From CADEDV01 sp964596345 (GTDB lineage Bacteria > Bacteroidota > Bacteroidia > Chitinophagales > Chitinophagaceae): 64,000 bases of DNA. Position numbers and translations under genes: made by a program. The notes beneath the pieces are model-generated. The model did not search any database, had not been told where the DNA came from, and was given only the letters and a program-made list of their open reading frames with translations. The stretch covers positions 1-64,000 of the forward strand of contig CAZQSZ010000009.1 of the NCBI GenBank assembly GCA_964596345.1, written 5' to 3'. Below, one piece after another: positions 25,330-33,934 of this stretch (the first letter of the stretch is position 1; every line of letters begins with the position of its first letter).

Positions 25330-26811
25330 TTACAGCAATGCAGCCACCTGTTCCGGGCTGATGCGGATCGGGTCGTGGAGCTGAAAATGTGTTATTACTT
25401 TTTCTTCCAATCCCTCCCGCACTACCAGTAAAATATGATCGCGGCGTTGCTCCAGCAGCTCTTTTAATATATCATGAAAACCACTTCCTCTCAATTCCAG
25501 TGGGCCGATCTCATCAATAACCAGCCAGCCCTCTTTATGCATAGCTTCTTTTATGATGGTAACGGCCCTGTCAAAATGTTCCGTACTGAACACATATTTA
25601 CCAACCACCAGTACGGATTCATCTCCTTCTTTGGCTTCCATCCGGAACAGGTGACGGGATGCAATATTCATGAACACTCTTTTCTCATTGGCAACGGGAG
25701 TAAGAATTCCGTACACATCATTCCTCCCGGTTGACCAGTTGACAAGGGCTGTTGTTTTCCCGGTTTGCACCGGTCCGCTCAGTACGACGATCTTTTTTCC
25801 AGGCATGGGATCGAGTGCATTCACCAATATTATTTTAATGACCGCTTTGATTCGTTTCCATCCGCGGTATTGCGGGGTCCAGTTCCAACTTTGCAACACC
25901 AGTTGTTTTGTTGCCGGCAACAGTTCCAGCACCTGTTTTACTTCTGCCTGTGCCTGGGTTTGCTTTTGCTGCAACCACTGTTGTAATATTTTTTTTAGCA
26001 GCGGCCCGATGATAAAATACCAGCCCAGTACAATGATGAAAGAACGTAATAAGATCTTTAAAGAGATATGTGCCGGTAATAAAGGAGTTCCTATTTGATA
26101 ATAAGATTGTATGTAAAGCCCAAGTAATAAAATCCAGGCCATGAACACTCCTTTTTTCCAGCGTTGCTTTTTTGGGGAATTTGGCGGTACCATACTGCCT
26201 GCTCTTTCAGGAACGGGCAAGCGGTATTTTTTTTCTTTGCTCCATTGGCTGATCCGGCCGGGCAATAAAGAGGCCCACCAGCCGGCAACGATACCCGCTG
26301 TTACATGCAGCAGCACATATCCTCCGCCAATAAGTAAACTATAATTTGCTGCTTTTTGTTTCGTCAGCCCGTTAATAAAATCATTGATCACTTTCCATAG
26401 GTCGTTGCCGTAAATAATAGTAAGTACTGCGATTCGTTGTAAGCCGGATTCCAACAGGGCCAGTACGGCAAAGACCAAACAGGAAAGACGGAAGTATTTC
26501 TTATTGCGAAGCAACAATTCGCCCAATAATCCCTGGAAGAAGACAGCTATATAAGCCGTGGGTGGTGCTTGTGGACTGAGCATCATTTTAAATATCGCTA
26601 CAATAACGGTTGCTTTCAGTATGGCACCCCTTGCAGGCGCATACCACGCAATGAGGCAGATACAAATAACCGCAGCACTGCCCACCACCAAACCCGATAC
26701 CGGGATCTTAAACCCATGAATGATCCCGCCCAGCATCGCTTCACTCAACACCCATAAAGCAATTAACCGGTAATATATAAGTGAGTTGGATATGTGGCTG
26801 TCCCGGTTCAT
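25330..26811 (-). CDS. Polytopic membrane protein fused to a THEP1-like NTPase
   Basis: A 493-residue fusion. Residues 10-185 hold about five membrane segments, with two more at 220-275; residues 335-493 form a P-loop NTPase of the THEP1/NTPase_1 type: Walker A GPVQTGKT (346-353) and a Walker B-like LVIDEIGPLEL, with the family's GILTPV and ISPEQV elements. THEP1 proteins hydrolyse nucleoside triphosphates slowly; their role is uncertain. The membrane part resembles a transport permease or ECF-type substrate component in general shape, but I cannot name it. First gene of an operon with the PLP enzyme and the MazG-like pyrophosphohydrolase, which hints at nucleotide or cofactor handling. Confidence 0.8.
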   Translation of the reverse strand: MNRDSHISNSLIYYRLIALWVLSEAMLGGIIHGFKIPVSGLVVGSAAVICICLIAWYAPARGAILKATVIVAIFKMMLSPQAPPTAYIAVFFQGLLGELLLRNKKYFRLSCLVFAVLALLESGLQRIAVLTIIYGNDLWKVINDFINGLTKQKAANYSLLIGGGYVLLHVTAGIVAGWWASLLPGRISQWSKEKKYRLPVPERAGSMVPPNSPKKQRWKKGVFMAWILLLGLYIQSYYQIGTPLLPAHISLKILLRSFIIVLGWYFIIGPLLKKILQQWLQQKQTQAQAEVKQVLELLPATKQLVLQSWNWTPQYRGWKRIKAVIKIILVNALDPMPGKKIVVLSGPVQTGKTTALVNWSTGRNDVYGILTPVANEKRVFMNIASRHLFRMEAKEGDESVLVVGKYVFSTEHFDRAVTIIKEAMHKEGWLVIDEIGPLELRGSGFHDILKELLEQRRDHILLVVREGLEEKVITHFQLHDPIRISPEQVAALL

Positions 26812-26969
26812 GCTATCAATTATACTAACTTTATACCGGTCGTAAAAAGATATATTTATCTGCTAATAAACACTACCCTGCCTGCAATCATTTTCCACTG
26901 GTTATTAATGATAAAAGGTTTGTAAGCCCCTTATCTATTCTGTAACTTACAGGTCCTAAATTCGCTGCC

Positions 26970-27488
26970 ATGATCATCGTTTATATAGCACTCGGAATTA
27001 TCCTGGCCATCTTTCTCCTGGCCGCCCTGATGCCCAAGACTTACCAGGTTGAAAAAAATATCATCATCAATAAACCGGTTGCAGCGGTAATGGACCGGGT
27101 GGGAGACCTCAATTTCTACAGCCGGTGGAATCCCTGGCAACAATCAGATCCATCGGTGAAGAACACAATTACCGGTGAACCTAAAACAACTGGGCACAAA
27201 TATGCCTGGGAAGGAAAGAAAGTTGGTGTGGGCAGTTTAACACTGCAGGGCATGGATCAGAAGCATATTCATTTTGAACTCGAATTCTTCAAGCCCTGGA
27301 AAAGTAAGGCCAAAGACAACTGGTTGTTTGAGCCCTGGGGAGATAACGGGACCAAGATCACCTGGCAAAACAGCGGTGGCCTTCCCTGGCCGGTGGCCCG
27401 TTTAATGGGACCGGTGATCAATAAAAACCTGGCCCACCAGTTTGAGACGGGATTGAATAATTTGAAGAAGATGTGTGAGGAAGGTTGA
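26970..27488 (+). CDS. Membrane-anchored SRPBCC (polyketide-cyclase-like) protein
   Basis: One N-terminal membrane segment (MIIVYIALGIILAIFLLAAL) followed by a SRPBCC domain beginning TYQVEKNIIINKPVAAVMD, with the FYSRWNPWQQSDPSVK motif common in this group and a C-terminal helix (NKNLAHQFETGLNNLKKM). These small proteins bind hydrophobic ligands; the ligand is unknown. 172 residues. A TAAATTCG sequence (26957-26964), one base off the -7 consensus, ends five bases before the ATG. The gene is divergent from the membrane NTPase gene across 158 bp without another gene. Confidence 0.87.
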   Translation: MIIVYIALGIILAIFLLAALMPKTYQVEKNIIINKPVAAVMDRVGDLNFYSRWNPWQQSDPSVKNTITGEPKTTGHKYAWEGKKVGVGSLTLQGMDQKHIHFELEFFKPWKSKAKDNWLFEPWGDNGTKITWQNSGGLPWPVARLMGPVINKNLAHQFETGLNNLKKMCEEG

Positions 27489-27490
27489 TC

Positions 27491-27530
27491 AGTTAACTGG
27501 TTAATTAGTTAATAGGTTTATTGGTTGACC
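27491..27530. repeat. Five degenerate 8-bp tandem repeats
   Basis: Units AGTTAACT, GGTTAATT, AGTTAATA, GGTTTATT and GGTTGACC follow each other without gaps and fill nearly the whole 51-bp space between two convergent genes. Confidence 0.6.
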
Positions 27531-27539
27531 GGAAGTTGA

Positions 27540-27899
27540 TTAAAGGTGCTTTAACTCTTTCACGGTTTTTTCATTGGTTACATTTCCTGTATTCAGTGTT
27601 GTGGCGGGTTCAAACAGCACGATCTCCACTTCTTCGTGTGCTACCGGTTTGTGCTCCACACCACGGGGCATAATGATGAATTCGCCTTCACGGATCGTTA
27701 CGATCTTATCCCGCATATGCATATCAAAACTTCCTTTCACCACGTAAAATAATTCATCCTCATGATCATGATGATGCCAGACAAATTCTCCTTTGAACTT
27801 AACCAGCTTTACTAACTGTCCATTTAACTCACCCACCACTTTTGGACTGAAATGATCATGGAACAGGGAAAATTTTTCCGCAAGGTTAATTTTGTCCAT
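27540..27899 (-). CDS. Cupin-domain protein
   Basis: A 119-residue single cupin barrel. The metal-binding motifs are present: WHHHDHEDELFYVVKG (His residues plus Glu) and the second motif PRGVEHKPVA. Cupins of this length are often small-molecule isomerases, binding proteins or dioxygenases; the substrate is not evident. It lies six bases downstream of purT on the same strand, so the two are probably co-transcribed. Confidence 0.9.
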   Translation of the reverse strand: MDKINLAEKFSLFHDHFSPKVVGELNGQLVKLVKFKGEFVWHHHDHEDELFYVVKGSFDMHMRDKIVTIREGEFIIMPRGVEHKPVAHEEVEIVLFEPATTLNTGNVTNEKTVKELKHL

Positions 27900-27905
27900 C
27901 GCTTT

Positions 27906-29069
27906 TTATTGAATGGTTATTTGATCCGCTGCCTGTTTTGCTTTTTTTCTTAATGCATTCATATCTGTACCTGTTACATCATATACTAATGCTACGGCCA
28001 TTCTGCGGTAAGGTCTTGTGCTGGGCTTACCAAATATCCTGATATCGGTATTGGTTTGTTCCATCGCTTTCTCCACACCCGTTATCGTAAACTGTTCGGC
28101 TGATTTACTGGCTAATACTACTGCACTGGCACCGGCCCTTTCTAATTTTATTTCTGGTATGGGTAATCCTAAAATGGCCCTGGTATGCAATTCAAACTCC
28201 GATAAATTTTGGGTACCCGCTAAGGTCACCATACCGGTATCATGTGGTCTCGGGCTTAATTCGGAAAAATAAACACCTTTATCTGTTAAGAAAAATTCGA
28301 CACCCCATAAACCGGCACCGGTCAATGCAGCTGTTACTTTCTCCGCCATAACACAGGCATCCGTATAATCCTTTTCACTGATCGCCACAGGTTGCCAGCT
28401 CTCCTGGTAATCGCCTCTTTCCTGCCGGTGACCAATGGGCGGACAAAATAATGTCACCCCATTCTTTTGTGTTACGGTCAGCAAAGTGATCTCGGTATGA
28501 AAAGCAATGAATTCTTCAATGATCACTTCTTTGATATCACCTCTTGAATTAGTAATGGCATACTCCCATACCGTTTGTTGCTCTTCTTCTTTTTTTAATA
28601 CGGATTGTCCTTTCCCGGAAGATGACATCAATGGCTTTACCACGCAGGGCAAACCAATTTCTTTTACTGCAGCGGTGAATTCTTCAAATGTAGTCGCATA
28701 GAAATACTTCGCTGTTCGTAAGCCTAATTCTTTGCTGGCCAGGTCACGGATCAGTTTCCGGTTCATGGTGAAGTTGGCGGCTTTGGCACTGGGCACTACC
28801 TGTATCGGTTGTTTTTCATAGTCATAAAATCGTTCGGTACGGATCGCTTCAATTTCAGGTACAATCAAATCCGGCTGATGTTTGGCAACAACCGTATCCA
28901 GTTGTTCGCCGTTCAGCATATCGATCACTTCAAAACCATCTGCCACCTGCATGGCTGGTGCGCCGGGATAACTATCTGCTGCAATCACGGTTTGTCCCAG
29001 TCGTTTTAAAGCGATCACCAGTTCTTTCCCCAGTTCACCAGAGCCGAGCAAGAGTATTTTTTTGTGCAT
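27906..29069 (-). CDS. purT: Formate-dependent phosphoribosylglycinamide formyltransferase PurT
   Basis: ATP-grasp enzyme that formylates GAR with formate and ATP in purine synthesis, a folate-free alternative to PurN. Recognised by KILLLGSGELGKELVIALKRLG at the N-terminus, the ATP-grasp elements VVKPLMSSSGKGQSVL and EFIAFHTEITLLTV, and GVEFFLTDKGVYFSELSPRPHDTGMVTL, the PurT signature. 387 residues, full length. The cupin gene follows by six bases. Divergent from the M23 peptidase gene. Confidence 0.96.
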   Translation of the reverse strand: MHKKILLLGSGELGKELVIALKRLGQTVIAADSYPGAPAMQVADGFEVIDMLNGEQLDTVVAKHQPDLIVPEIEAIRTERFYDYEKQPIQVVPSAKAANFTMNRKLIRDLASKELGLRTAKYFYATTFEEFTAAVKEIGLPCVVKPLMSSSGKGQSVLKKEEEQQTVWEYAITNSRGDIKEVIIEEFIAFHTEITLLTVTQKNGVTLFCPPIGHRQERGDYQESWQPVAISEKDYTDACVMAEKVTAALTGAGLWGVEFFLTDKGVYFSELSPRPHDTGMVTLAGTQNLSEFELHTRAILGLPIPEIKLERAGASAVVLASKSAEQFTITGVEKAMEQTNTDIRIFGKPSTRPYRRMAVALVYDVTGTDMNALRKKAKQAADQITIQ

Positions 29070-29114
29070 ACAATTATGTGACTATTTTACGAATGGCAAT
29101 TACTAATTTTCAGG

Positions 29115-29732
29115 ATGAAGTTAGTTTCCCGTTTGATGAAATACATTCCTTTTGTCATATTTCTTTTCCTGGTCAGCTGCTCAGTGAGCAATAATCCCCT
29201 GCGCAAAGAAATAAAAGGATTACAAAAGGGAACGATTAAAGATGATACCAGCTATGTATATGCATTACCGTATGAAGCCGGTACCGCACATCGTATCATA
29301 CAAGGATATTTCGGTCCGTTTTCCCATAAAGAAAGAGCGGCACTGGATTTTAAAATGAAAAGAGGAACAAAGATCCTGGCGGCACGGGAAGGAGTGGTGG
29401 TGAGAGTAAAAGAAGACGGTGACCGGGGAGGGTGGAATAAAAAATACAGGCCGTATGGAAATAATATCGTGATACAACATCCCGATGGTTCACGGTCGGG
29501 CTACTGGCATTTACAATTCAATGGTGCCTTGGTGAATGTGGGGGATACGGTACAAAAAGGGCAGGTCATTGCACTGAGTGGCAAAACAGGTTATACCGCC
29601 ACGCCCCATTTACATTTTTTAGTCTGGCGTTCTTCCGGCGGGCAATGGCAACAGGTGGCCACCCGGTTTCAAACTTCCAACGGAATTAAATACCTGAGAG
29701 GCTGGAAGAAATATAAAAGCCCTGCGGAATAG
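29115..29732 (+). CDS. M23-family peptidase (lipoprotein)
   Basis: Zinc endopeptidase fold of the LytM/M23 family, which cuts peptide cross-links in peptidoglycan or acts as a non-catalytic activator. Ligands are visible: His and Asp in SHKERAALDF and the HLHF motif (TATPHLHFLVW), plus an upstream His in GYWHLQF. The N-terminus is a lipoprotein signal ending LVSC, placing it in the periplasm or outer membrane. 205 residues, with no LysM or coiled-coil module. Divergent from purT; the pnuC start follows 27 bp after its stop. Confidence 0.9.
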   Translation: MKLVSRLMKYIPFVIFLFLVSCSVSNNPLRKEIKGLQKGTIKDDTSYVYALPYEAGTAHRIIQGYFGPFSHKERAALDFKMKRGTKILAAREGVVVRVKEDGDRGGWNKKYRPYGNNIVIQHPDGSRSGYWHLQFNGALVNVGDTVQKGQVIALSGKTGYTATPHLHFLVWRSSGGQWQQVATRFQTSNGIKYLRGWKKYKSPAE

Positions 29733-29759
29733 TTTTATCTTTCGTTTTCAATTAGTGTT

Positions 29760-30380
29760 TTGTCTTTACACGAGATATACCAGCAATTCATCGCCAATGT
29801 GCAGCAGACCAAATGGCCGGAGTGGATCAGCACCATTGCACAGGTAGCCAGTGTCTGGTATGCCAAAAAAAATAATGTACTCGTTTACCCTACCGGCATT
29901 ATTGGTGTCCTGCTGGCATCGTATGTGTACTTCTTCATGATTGATCCGCCATTGTATGCGGATGCTTCGTTGAATATTTATTATTTCGCCATGAGTGTAT
30001 ATGGCTGGTACAACTGGGTGCAGAAAAAAGATGATGCCCATTACACATATCCTATCAGTTGGTGCAGCCGTAAAGAACTGGGTGTGGGTATTGGTCTTTT
30101 TATTTTCTTTTGGATCGTTATCTATATTGTCTTGTCAAAATTTACAGACAGTAACACCCCGTTTCTTGATTCCCTGGTTTCTTCTTCTGCTATCACCTCG
30201 ATGTGGTGGATGGCAAAGCGTAAAATTGAGAACTGGCTGGCCTGGATATTTTCCAATATCATTGCCATCCCGCTTAATTTTTATAAAGGCCTTATGTTAT
30301 TCACCCTGATGTATGTATTGTTCCTGGCACTGGCCTGGTCGGGTTACCGGGAATGGAAAAAAAAGATGGCTGCCAATTAA
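29760..30380 (+). CDS. pnuC: Nicotinamide riboside transporter PnuC
   Basis: Inner-membrane facilitator for nicotinamide riboside with seven membrane segments, 206 residues. Diagnostic stretches are WPEWISTIAQVASVWYAKKNN, VYPTGIIGVLLASYVYF, and MSVYGWYNWVQKKD with the Trp and Asn residues that line the substrate site. The start codon appears to be TTG at 29760; no ATG or GTG gives a better N-terminus. It supplies substrate to the NadR-type kinase encoded at 30912, with hsp20 inserted in the opposite direction between the two. Confidence 0.94.
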   Translation: MSLHEIYQQFIANVQQTKWPEWISTIAQVASVWYAKKNNVLVYPTGIIGVLLASYVYFFMIDPPLYADASLNIYYFAMSVYGWYNWVQKKDDAHYTYPISWCSRKELGVGIGLFIFFWIVIYIVLSKFTDSNTPFLDSLVSSSAITSMWWMAKRKIENWLAWIFSNIIAIPLNFYKGLMLFTLMYVLFLALAWSGYREWKKKMAAN

Positions 30381-30413
30381 AGCAGCCACCCTGTTGATTG
30401 ATCACCTGGTTCT

Positions 30414-30812
30414 TTAACTCACTTTGATCTCCTGGCTGGTTGTTTCTTTACCCACAATGATGGGTAAGGAGACCTGTAACACTCCATCCACGTATTTCGC
30501 ACTGATCCTGCTGGTATCAATGCTGTCATCCAGTGTAAAGGTTCTTACAAAACCACCGCGGCTGTATTCCCGCATCACCCAGTCGAATTTCGGAAACCCT
30601 TCCGGCGGGCGATAGGTAACGGTTAGTTCGTTGCCTTTTACCCCAAGGCTGAAGTTTTCTTTGATCCGTCCCGGGGCGAAGACCAGCATTTCAAAACTGG
30701 TTTCGGTTTTGTACACGTTTACTGCAGCTCTTTGCATAGAACGACTGAACAGGTGGCTGCCCCTGTTGCCGGGTTGATTGCCTTTTGCGGCACATGACTG
30801 ATTGTAGTGCAT
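30414..30812 (-). CDS. Hsp20 / alpha-crystallin small heat-shock protein
   Basis: ATP-independent holdase. The alpha-crystallin domain spans about residues 30-120: VNVYKTETSFEMLVFAPGRIKENFSLGVKGNELTV pattern at its start and the SAKYVDGVLQVSLP strand with the conserved G-V-L near its end, followed by an IKV tail that corresponds to the IxI/V anchor. 132 residues. It lies between pnuC and the NadR-type kinase but on the other strand, so it is not part of the NAD salvage transcript. Confidence 0.9.
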   Translation of the reverse strand: MHYNQSCAAKGNQPGNRGSHLFSRSMQRAAVNVYKTETSFEMLVFAPGRIKENFSLGVKGNELTVTYRPPEGFPKFDWVMREYSRGGFVRTFTLDDSIDTSRISAKYVDGVLQVSLPIIVGKETTSQEIKVS

Positions 30813-30911
30813 GTTTCTTGATTTAATGTGAAAAAATAAATATCATTACAATAACAGCTGAGGCGATTCAATTGTTTATTCAGCAGCTGGCGCACAAAAA
30901 ACCAGGACTTC

Positions 30912-31466
30912 ATGCTTAAAAAAATTGTTATCCTCGGACCGGAGAGTACAGGCAAGAGTACACTGTGTGAACAGCTGGCCCAGCATTATGAAACTACCTG
31001 GTGCCCGGAATTTGCCCGTGAATACCTGCTGACCAATGGTATCAATTATGAATATGATGACCTGCTGACCATTGCCAAGGGACAGCTGGCGCTGGAAGAT
31101 GAATATACCCAGGCACTGGAACGAAACTCCTTACCGATGCTGGAAAATGGCGGGCATCTTCCCTTATTCATCGATACGGATATGTATGTGATGAAAGTGT
31201 GGTGTGAATTTGTCTTCAATAAATGCCACCGCTATATATTGGACCAGATCGGGGAGAGGGAATATGATCTTTACCTGCTTTGCAATATTGACCTGCCCTG
31301 GGTGGAAGATGAACTGCGGGAATATCCCGACCCGCATACCCGCAAAAAATTATACCAGGTCTATAAAGATATTATGCTGAACCAGCCTGTGCCCTGGGTG
31401 GAGATCAGTGGTGATCATGAACAACGGCTGGCCAAAGCAATTACCGCTGTGGATCAGCTGCTCTGA
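30912..31466 (+). CDS. NadR-like ATPase/ribosylnicotinamide kinase
   Basis: P-loop kinase of the AAA_28/NadR C-terminal type: Walker A GPESTGKST at residues 9-17, then CPEFAREYLL and FIDTDMYVMKVWCEFVF, and a LCNIDLPWVEDELREYPD segment, all typical of the ribosylnicotinamide kinase domain. 184 residues, so it lacks the NMN adenylyltransferase and repressor domains of full-length NadR. With PnuC it would trap imported nicotinamide riboside as NMN. Followed after 26 bp by the GT39 gene on the same strand. Confidence 0.9.
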   Translation: MLKKIVILGPESTGKSTLCEQLAQHYETTWCPEFAREYLLTNGINYEYDDLLTIAKGQLALEDEYTQALERNSLPMLENGGHLPLFIDTDMYVMKVWCEFVFNKCHRYILDQIGEREYDLYLLCNIDLPWVEDELREYPDPHTRKKLYQVYKDIMLNQPVPWVEISGDHEQRLAKAITAVDQLL

Positions 31467-31492
31467 TATTTGTTGCTATTTTCGCAGCAGCA

Positions 31493-33169
31493 ATGAATAC
31501 TTCTTTTTTACAAAAACAGCATCGCCTTCTTTTTTATACCTGCTGGCTGCTCCTCGGCCTGCTGCAATCCGGTCTCACGGAGTTGCTGGATGATGAAGCG
31601 TATTACTGGGTGTACGGGCAGTATCTTGACTGGGGTTATTATGACCACCCCCCGATGATCGGCTTACTGATCAAGCTGGGCTATGCCATTTTTCCCAATG
31701 AGCTGGGCGTAAGATTATATCCTTTATTGCTGAATATTCTTTCCCTTGTCATCATTGAAAAACTGATTTATAAAAAGAACCCCTTCCTGTTTTATACCAT
31801 TGCGGTATCTATTGCGGTATTACAACTGATCGGGTTTGTGGCGGTGCCGGATATACCCCTGATCTTTTTTACCGCCGTATTCTTTCTTTGTTATAAACGA
31901 TTTACTGAAACTGCTTCTGCTAAAAACACATTGCTGCTGGGCCTCGCCATTGCACTGTTATTGTACAGTAAATACCATGCAGTACTGATCGTTTTCTTTT
32001 CGCTGCTGGCCAACTGGAAATTATTCACCAGGTACCAGACATATTTGGCCGGTATCATTGCCCTCTTATTATTTGCTCCGCATCTCTGGTGGCAATACCA
32101 GCACGACTGGGTCAGTTTCCGGTATCATTTGTTTGAAAGCAATGTCAATCCCTATAAATTTTCCCATACGGGGGATTATATCATCGGGCAATTGCTGTTG
32201 CCGGGGCCCATTGCGGGGTTCATTCTTTTACCGGCTGCTTTTTTATACAAGGCAAAGAATCAAACCGAAAGAGCTTTGCGGTTTACCATGATCGGTATCT
32301 ATGCTTTTTTCCTGCTGAGTTCGTTCCGGGGAAAAGTGGAAGCCAACTGGACATCACCGGCATTGGTTCCGCTGATCATCCTGGCGCATAATTATCTTGC
32401 TGAAAAAATAAAATGGCAAACCCTTTTATATAAGTTATTACCGGTTACATTATTGCTTACTTTATTTGGACGCATTGCCATGATCCGGGATATACTCCCG
32501 GTAAAAGCCGTGAAAGAACGTTATCATTCCTGGAAAGCATGGCCGGCCGAAATGAAAGAAAGAACAAAGGGATTACCCATTGTATTCAGCAATTCTTACC
32601 AACGGGCTTCCAAGTACTGGTTCTATTCCGGGCAACCCACTTATTCACTGAATCATTATATCGCCGGGGGAAGAAACAATTATAATTTCTGGCCGCTGGA
32701 AGAAGCGATGCTGGGCAAGCCGGTCTATTTCCTGGATAAATACCAGCTCTGGCGTTTCCCGGATTCCCTGAAGACCCCTGTTGGTCATGTGGGTTATCAA
32801 TATGATTCCTCGTTTGTTTCTTTTGGTAAAATACAAATTGACCCGGGGCAAAGGAAGATTCGTGTAAAAGAAAATAAAGAGATTGAACTAACAATCACTT
32901 TTTCAATACCGGAGCTATATCAATCATTCATTGCAACACATCCATCATTAAACGATACAACAAGAATCGGCGTTTTTCAATCAGGGAAATGGCAAAAAGA
33001 TTTCTTTACCGCTATTCGTTTGAAAGATGTAAAAGATCAGCAACCCGTCAAACTGCTGATAGAAAAACCAAACCTGCCTCCCGGCAACTACTATTTACGT
33101 TTTGCCATCAATGCAGGTTCTTATGGCCCCACGCATAACAGTGCTAAGATTGAGTTGCGGGTGGAATAG
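31493..33169 (+). CDS. ArnT/PMT-type glycosyltransferase (GT39/GT83 family)
   Basis: Integral membrane transferase that moves a sugar from a polyprenyl-phosphate donor to lipid or protein on the outer face of the inner membrane. The first periplasmic loop carries the DDEAYYWVYGQYLDWGYYDHPP motif region, with the catalytic acidic pair, common to the ArnT group. About 10-12 membrane segments occupy residues 10-330, then a soluble C-terminal part of about 200 residues with beta-rich sequence. 558 residues. The acceptor, for example lipid A or a surface glycan, cannot be inferred. A TATTTTCG box at 31477-31484 is close to the -7 consensus. Confidence 0.88.
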   Translation: MNTSFLQKQHRLLFYTCWLLLGLLQSGLTELLDDEAYYWVYGQYLDWGYYDHPPMIGLLIKLGYAIFPNELGVRLYPLLLNILSLVIIEKLIYKKNPFLFYTIAVSIAVLQLIGFVAVPDIPLIFFTAVFFLCYKRFTETASAKNTLLLGLAIALLLYSKYHAVLIVFFSLLANWKLFTRYQTYLAGIIALLLFAPHLWWQYQHDWVSFRYHLFESNVNPYKFSHTGDYIIGQLLLPGPIAGFILLPAAFLYKAKNQTERALRFTMIGIYAFFLLSSFRGKVEANWTSPALVPLIILAHNYLAEKIKWQTLLYKLLPVTLLLTLFGRIAMIRDILPVKAVKERYHSWKAWPAEMKERTKGLPIVFSNSYQRASKYWFYSGQPTYSLNHYIAGGRNNYNFWPLEEAMLGKPVYFLDKYQLWRFPDSLKTPVGHVGYQYDSSFVSFGKIQIDPGQRKIRVKENKEIELTITFSIPELYQSFIATHPSLNDTTRIGVFQSGKWQKDFFTAIRLKDVKDQQPVKLLIEKPNLPPGNYYLRFAINAGSYGPTHNSAKIELRVE

Positions 33170-33170
33170 T

Positions 33171-33905
33171 TTATTTCTTCTTGCCTGGCGGAGCCATATC
33201 AATCACTTCCTGTATATCCGGGTCGCTTTGCAGGTTGTTCATTTGTTGCACGATGGTGCGGGACCTGGCAGCCACATAACCAGACACCGGTTTTACTTTA
33301 TACCGCTTCGGGCTGGGCAAACAGGCAGCGATCATCGCCGCTTCCTGTCTTGATAAATTTTTGGCGGGTTTATTGAAATAGGATTGTGCGGCCGCTTCAA
33401 TACCAAAGATGCCATCACCCATTTCTGCCACATTCAAATACATTTCCAGTATTCTTTCTTTGCTCCAGCAGAGTTCGATCATAAAAGTGAAATAGGTTTC
33501 CAGCCCTTTGCGTACCCAGCTTCTTCCCTGCCAGAGAAAAACATTTTTGGCCACCTGCTGGCTGATAGTGCTGCCGCCGCGGATACGTCCCGGTTTTTTT
33601 TCATTATACGCCATCGCCTTTTTAATACTCTTCCAGTCAAAGCCATCATGATCGGGAAACAGCTGGTCTTCCGAAGCGATGACCGCCAGTTTCGCATTCG
33701 GTGAAATAACACTGCGGTCCACGTAATCTCTTTTCAGTCCGTGGCCACTGACCCAACTTACTAATTGCGTCATCGTGATAGGCGGGTCGATCCAGCGCAA
33801 CAGGATGATATATACAAACTGGAGAATGAATAACCAGAGCAGCACTTTTTTGCTGATGCGCCACAGTCTTTGCCATTTTGTTTTTTTTCCGGGAGTTGCT
33901 GCCAT
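33171..33905 (-). CDS. mtgA: Monofunctional biosynthetic peptidoglycan transglycosylase MtgA
   Basis: GT51 enzyme that polymerises lipid II into glycan strands. It has one N-terminal membrane anchor (LWLFILQFVYIILLRW) and the GT51 motifs: EDQLFPDHDGFDWKSI (catalytic Glu), GGSTISQQVAKNVFL, the RKGLETYFTFMIE segment, and KERILEMYLNVAEMG. No penicillin-binding transpeptidase domain follows, so it is monofunctional; 244 residues matches MtgA. Its stop is one base from that of the convergent GT39 gene. Confidence 0.95.
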   Translation of the reverse strand: MAATPGKKTKWQRLWRISKKVLLWLFILQFVYIILLRWIDPPITMTQLVSWVSGHGLKRDYVDRSVISPNAKLAVIASEDQLFPDHDGFDWKSIKKAMAYNEKKPGRIRGGSTISQQVAKNVFLWQGRSWVRKGLETYFTFMIELCWSKERILEMYLNVAEMGDGIFGIEAAAQSYFNKPAKNLSRQEAAMIAACLPSPKRYKVKPVSGYVAARSRTIVQQMNNLQSDPDIQEVIDMAPPGKKK

Positions 33906-33934
33906 TGCTTCAATATACTATCTAAAAAAATTAT

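Noticed and set aside
27906..27920. PurT and cupin as a fused or frameshifted gene
   Set aside because: Six bases separate the stop and the next ATG, and both proteins are complete by family length.
29333..29620. M23 peptidase as inactive
   Set aside because: The first His-Asp pair is spaced more widely than in LytM, but the order H, D, H and HxH is kept, and this spacing is common in the subfamily.
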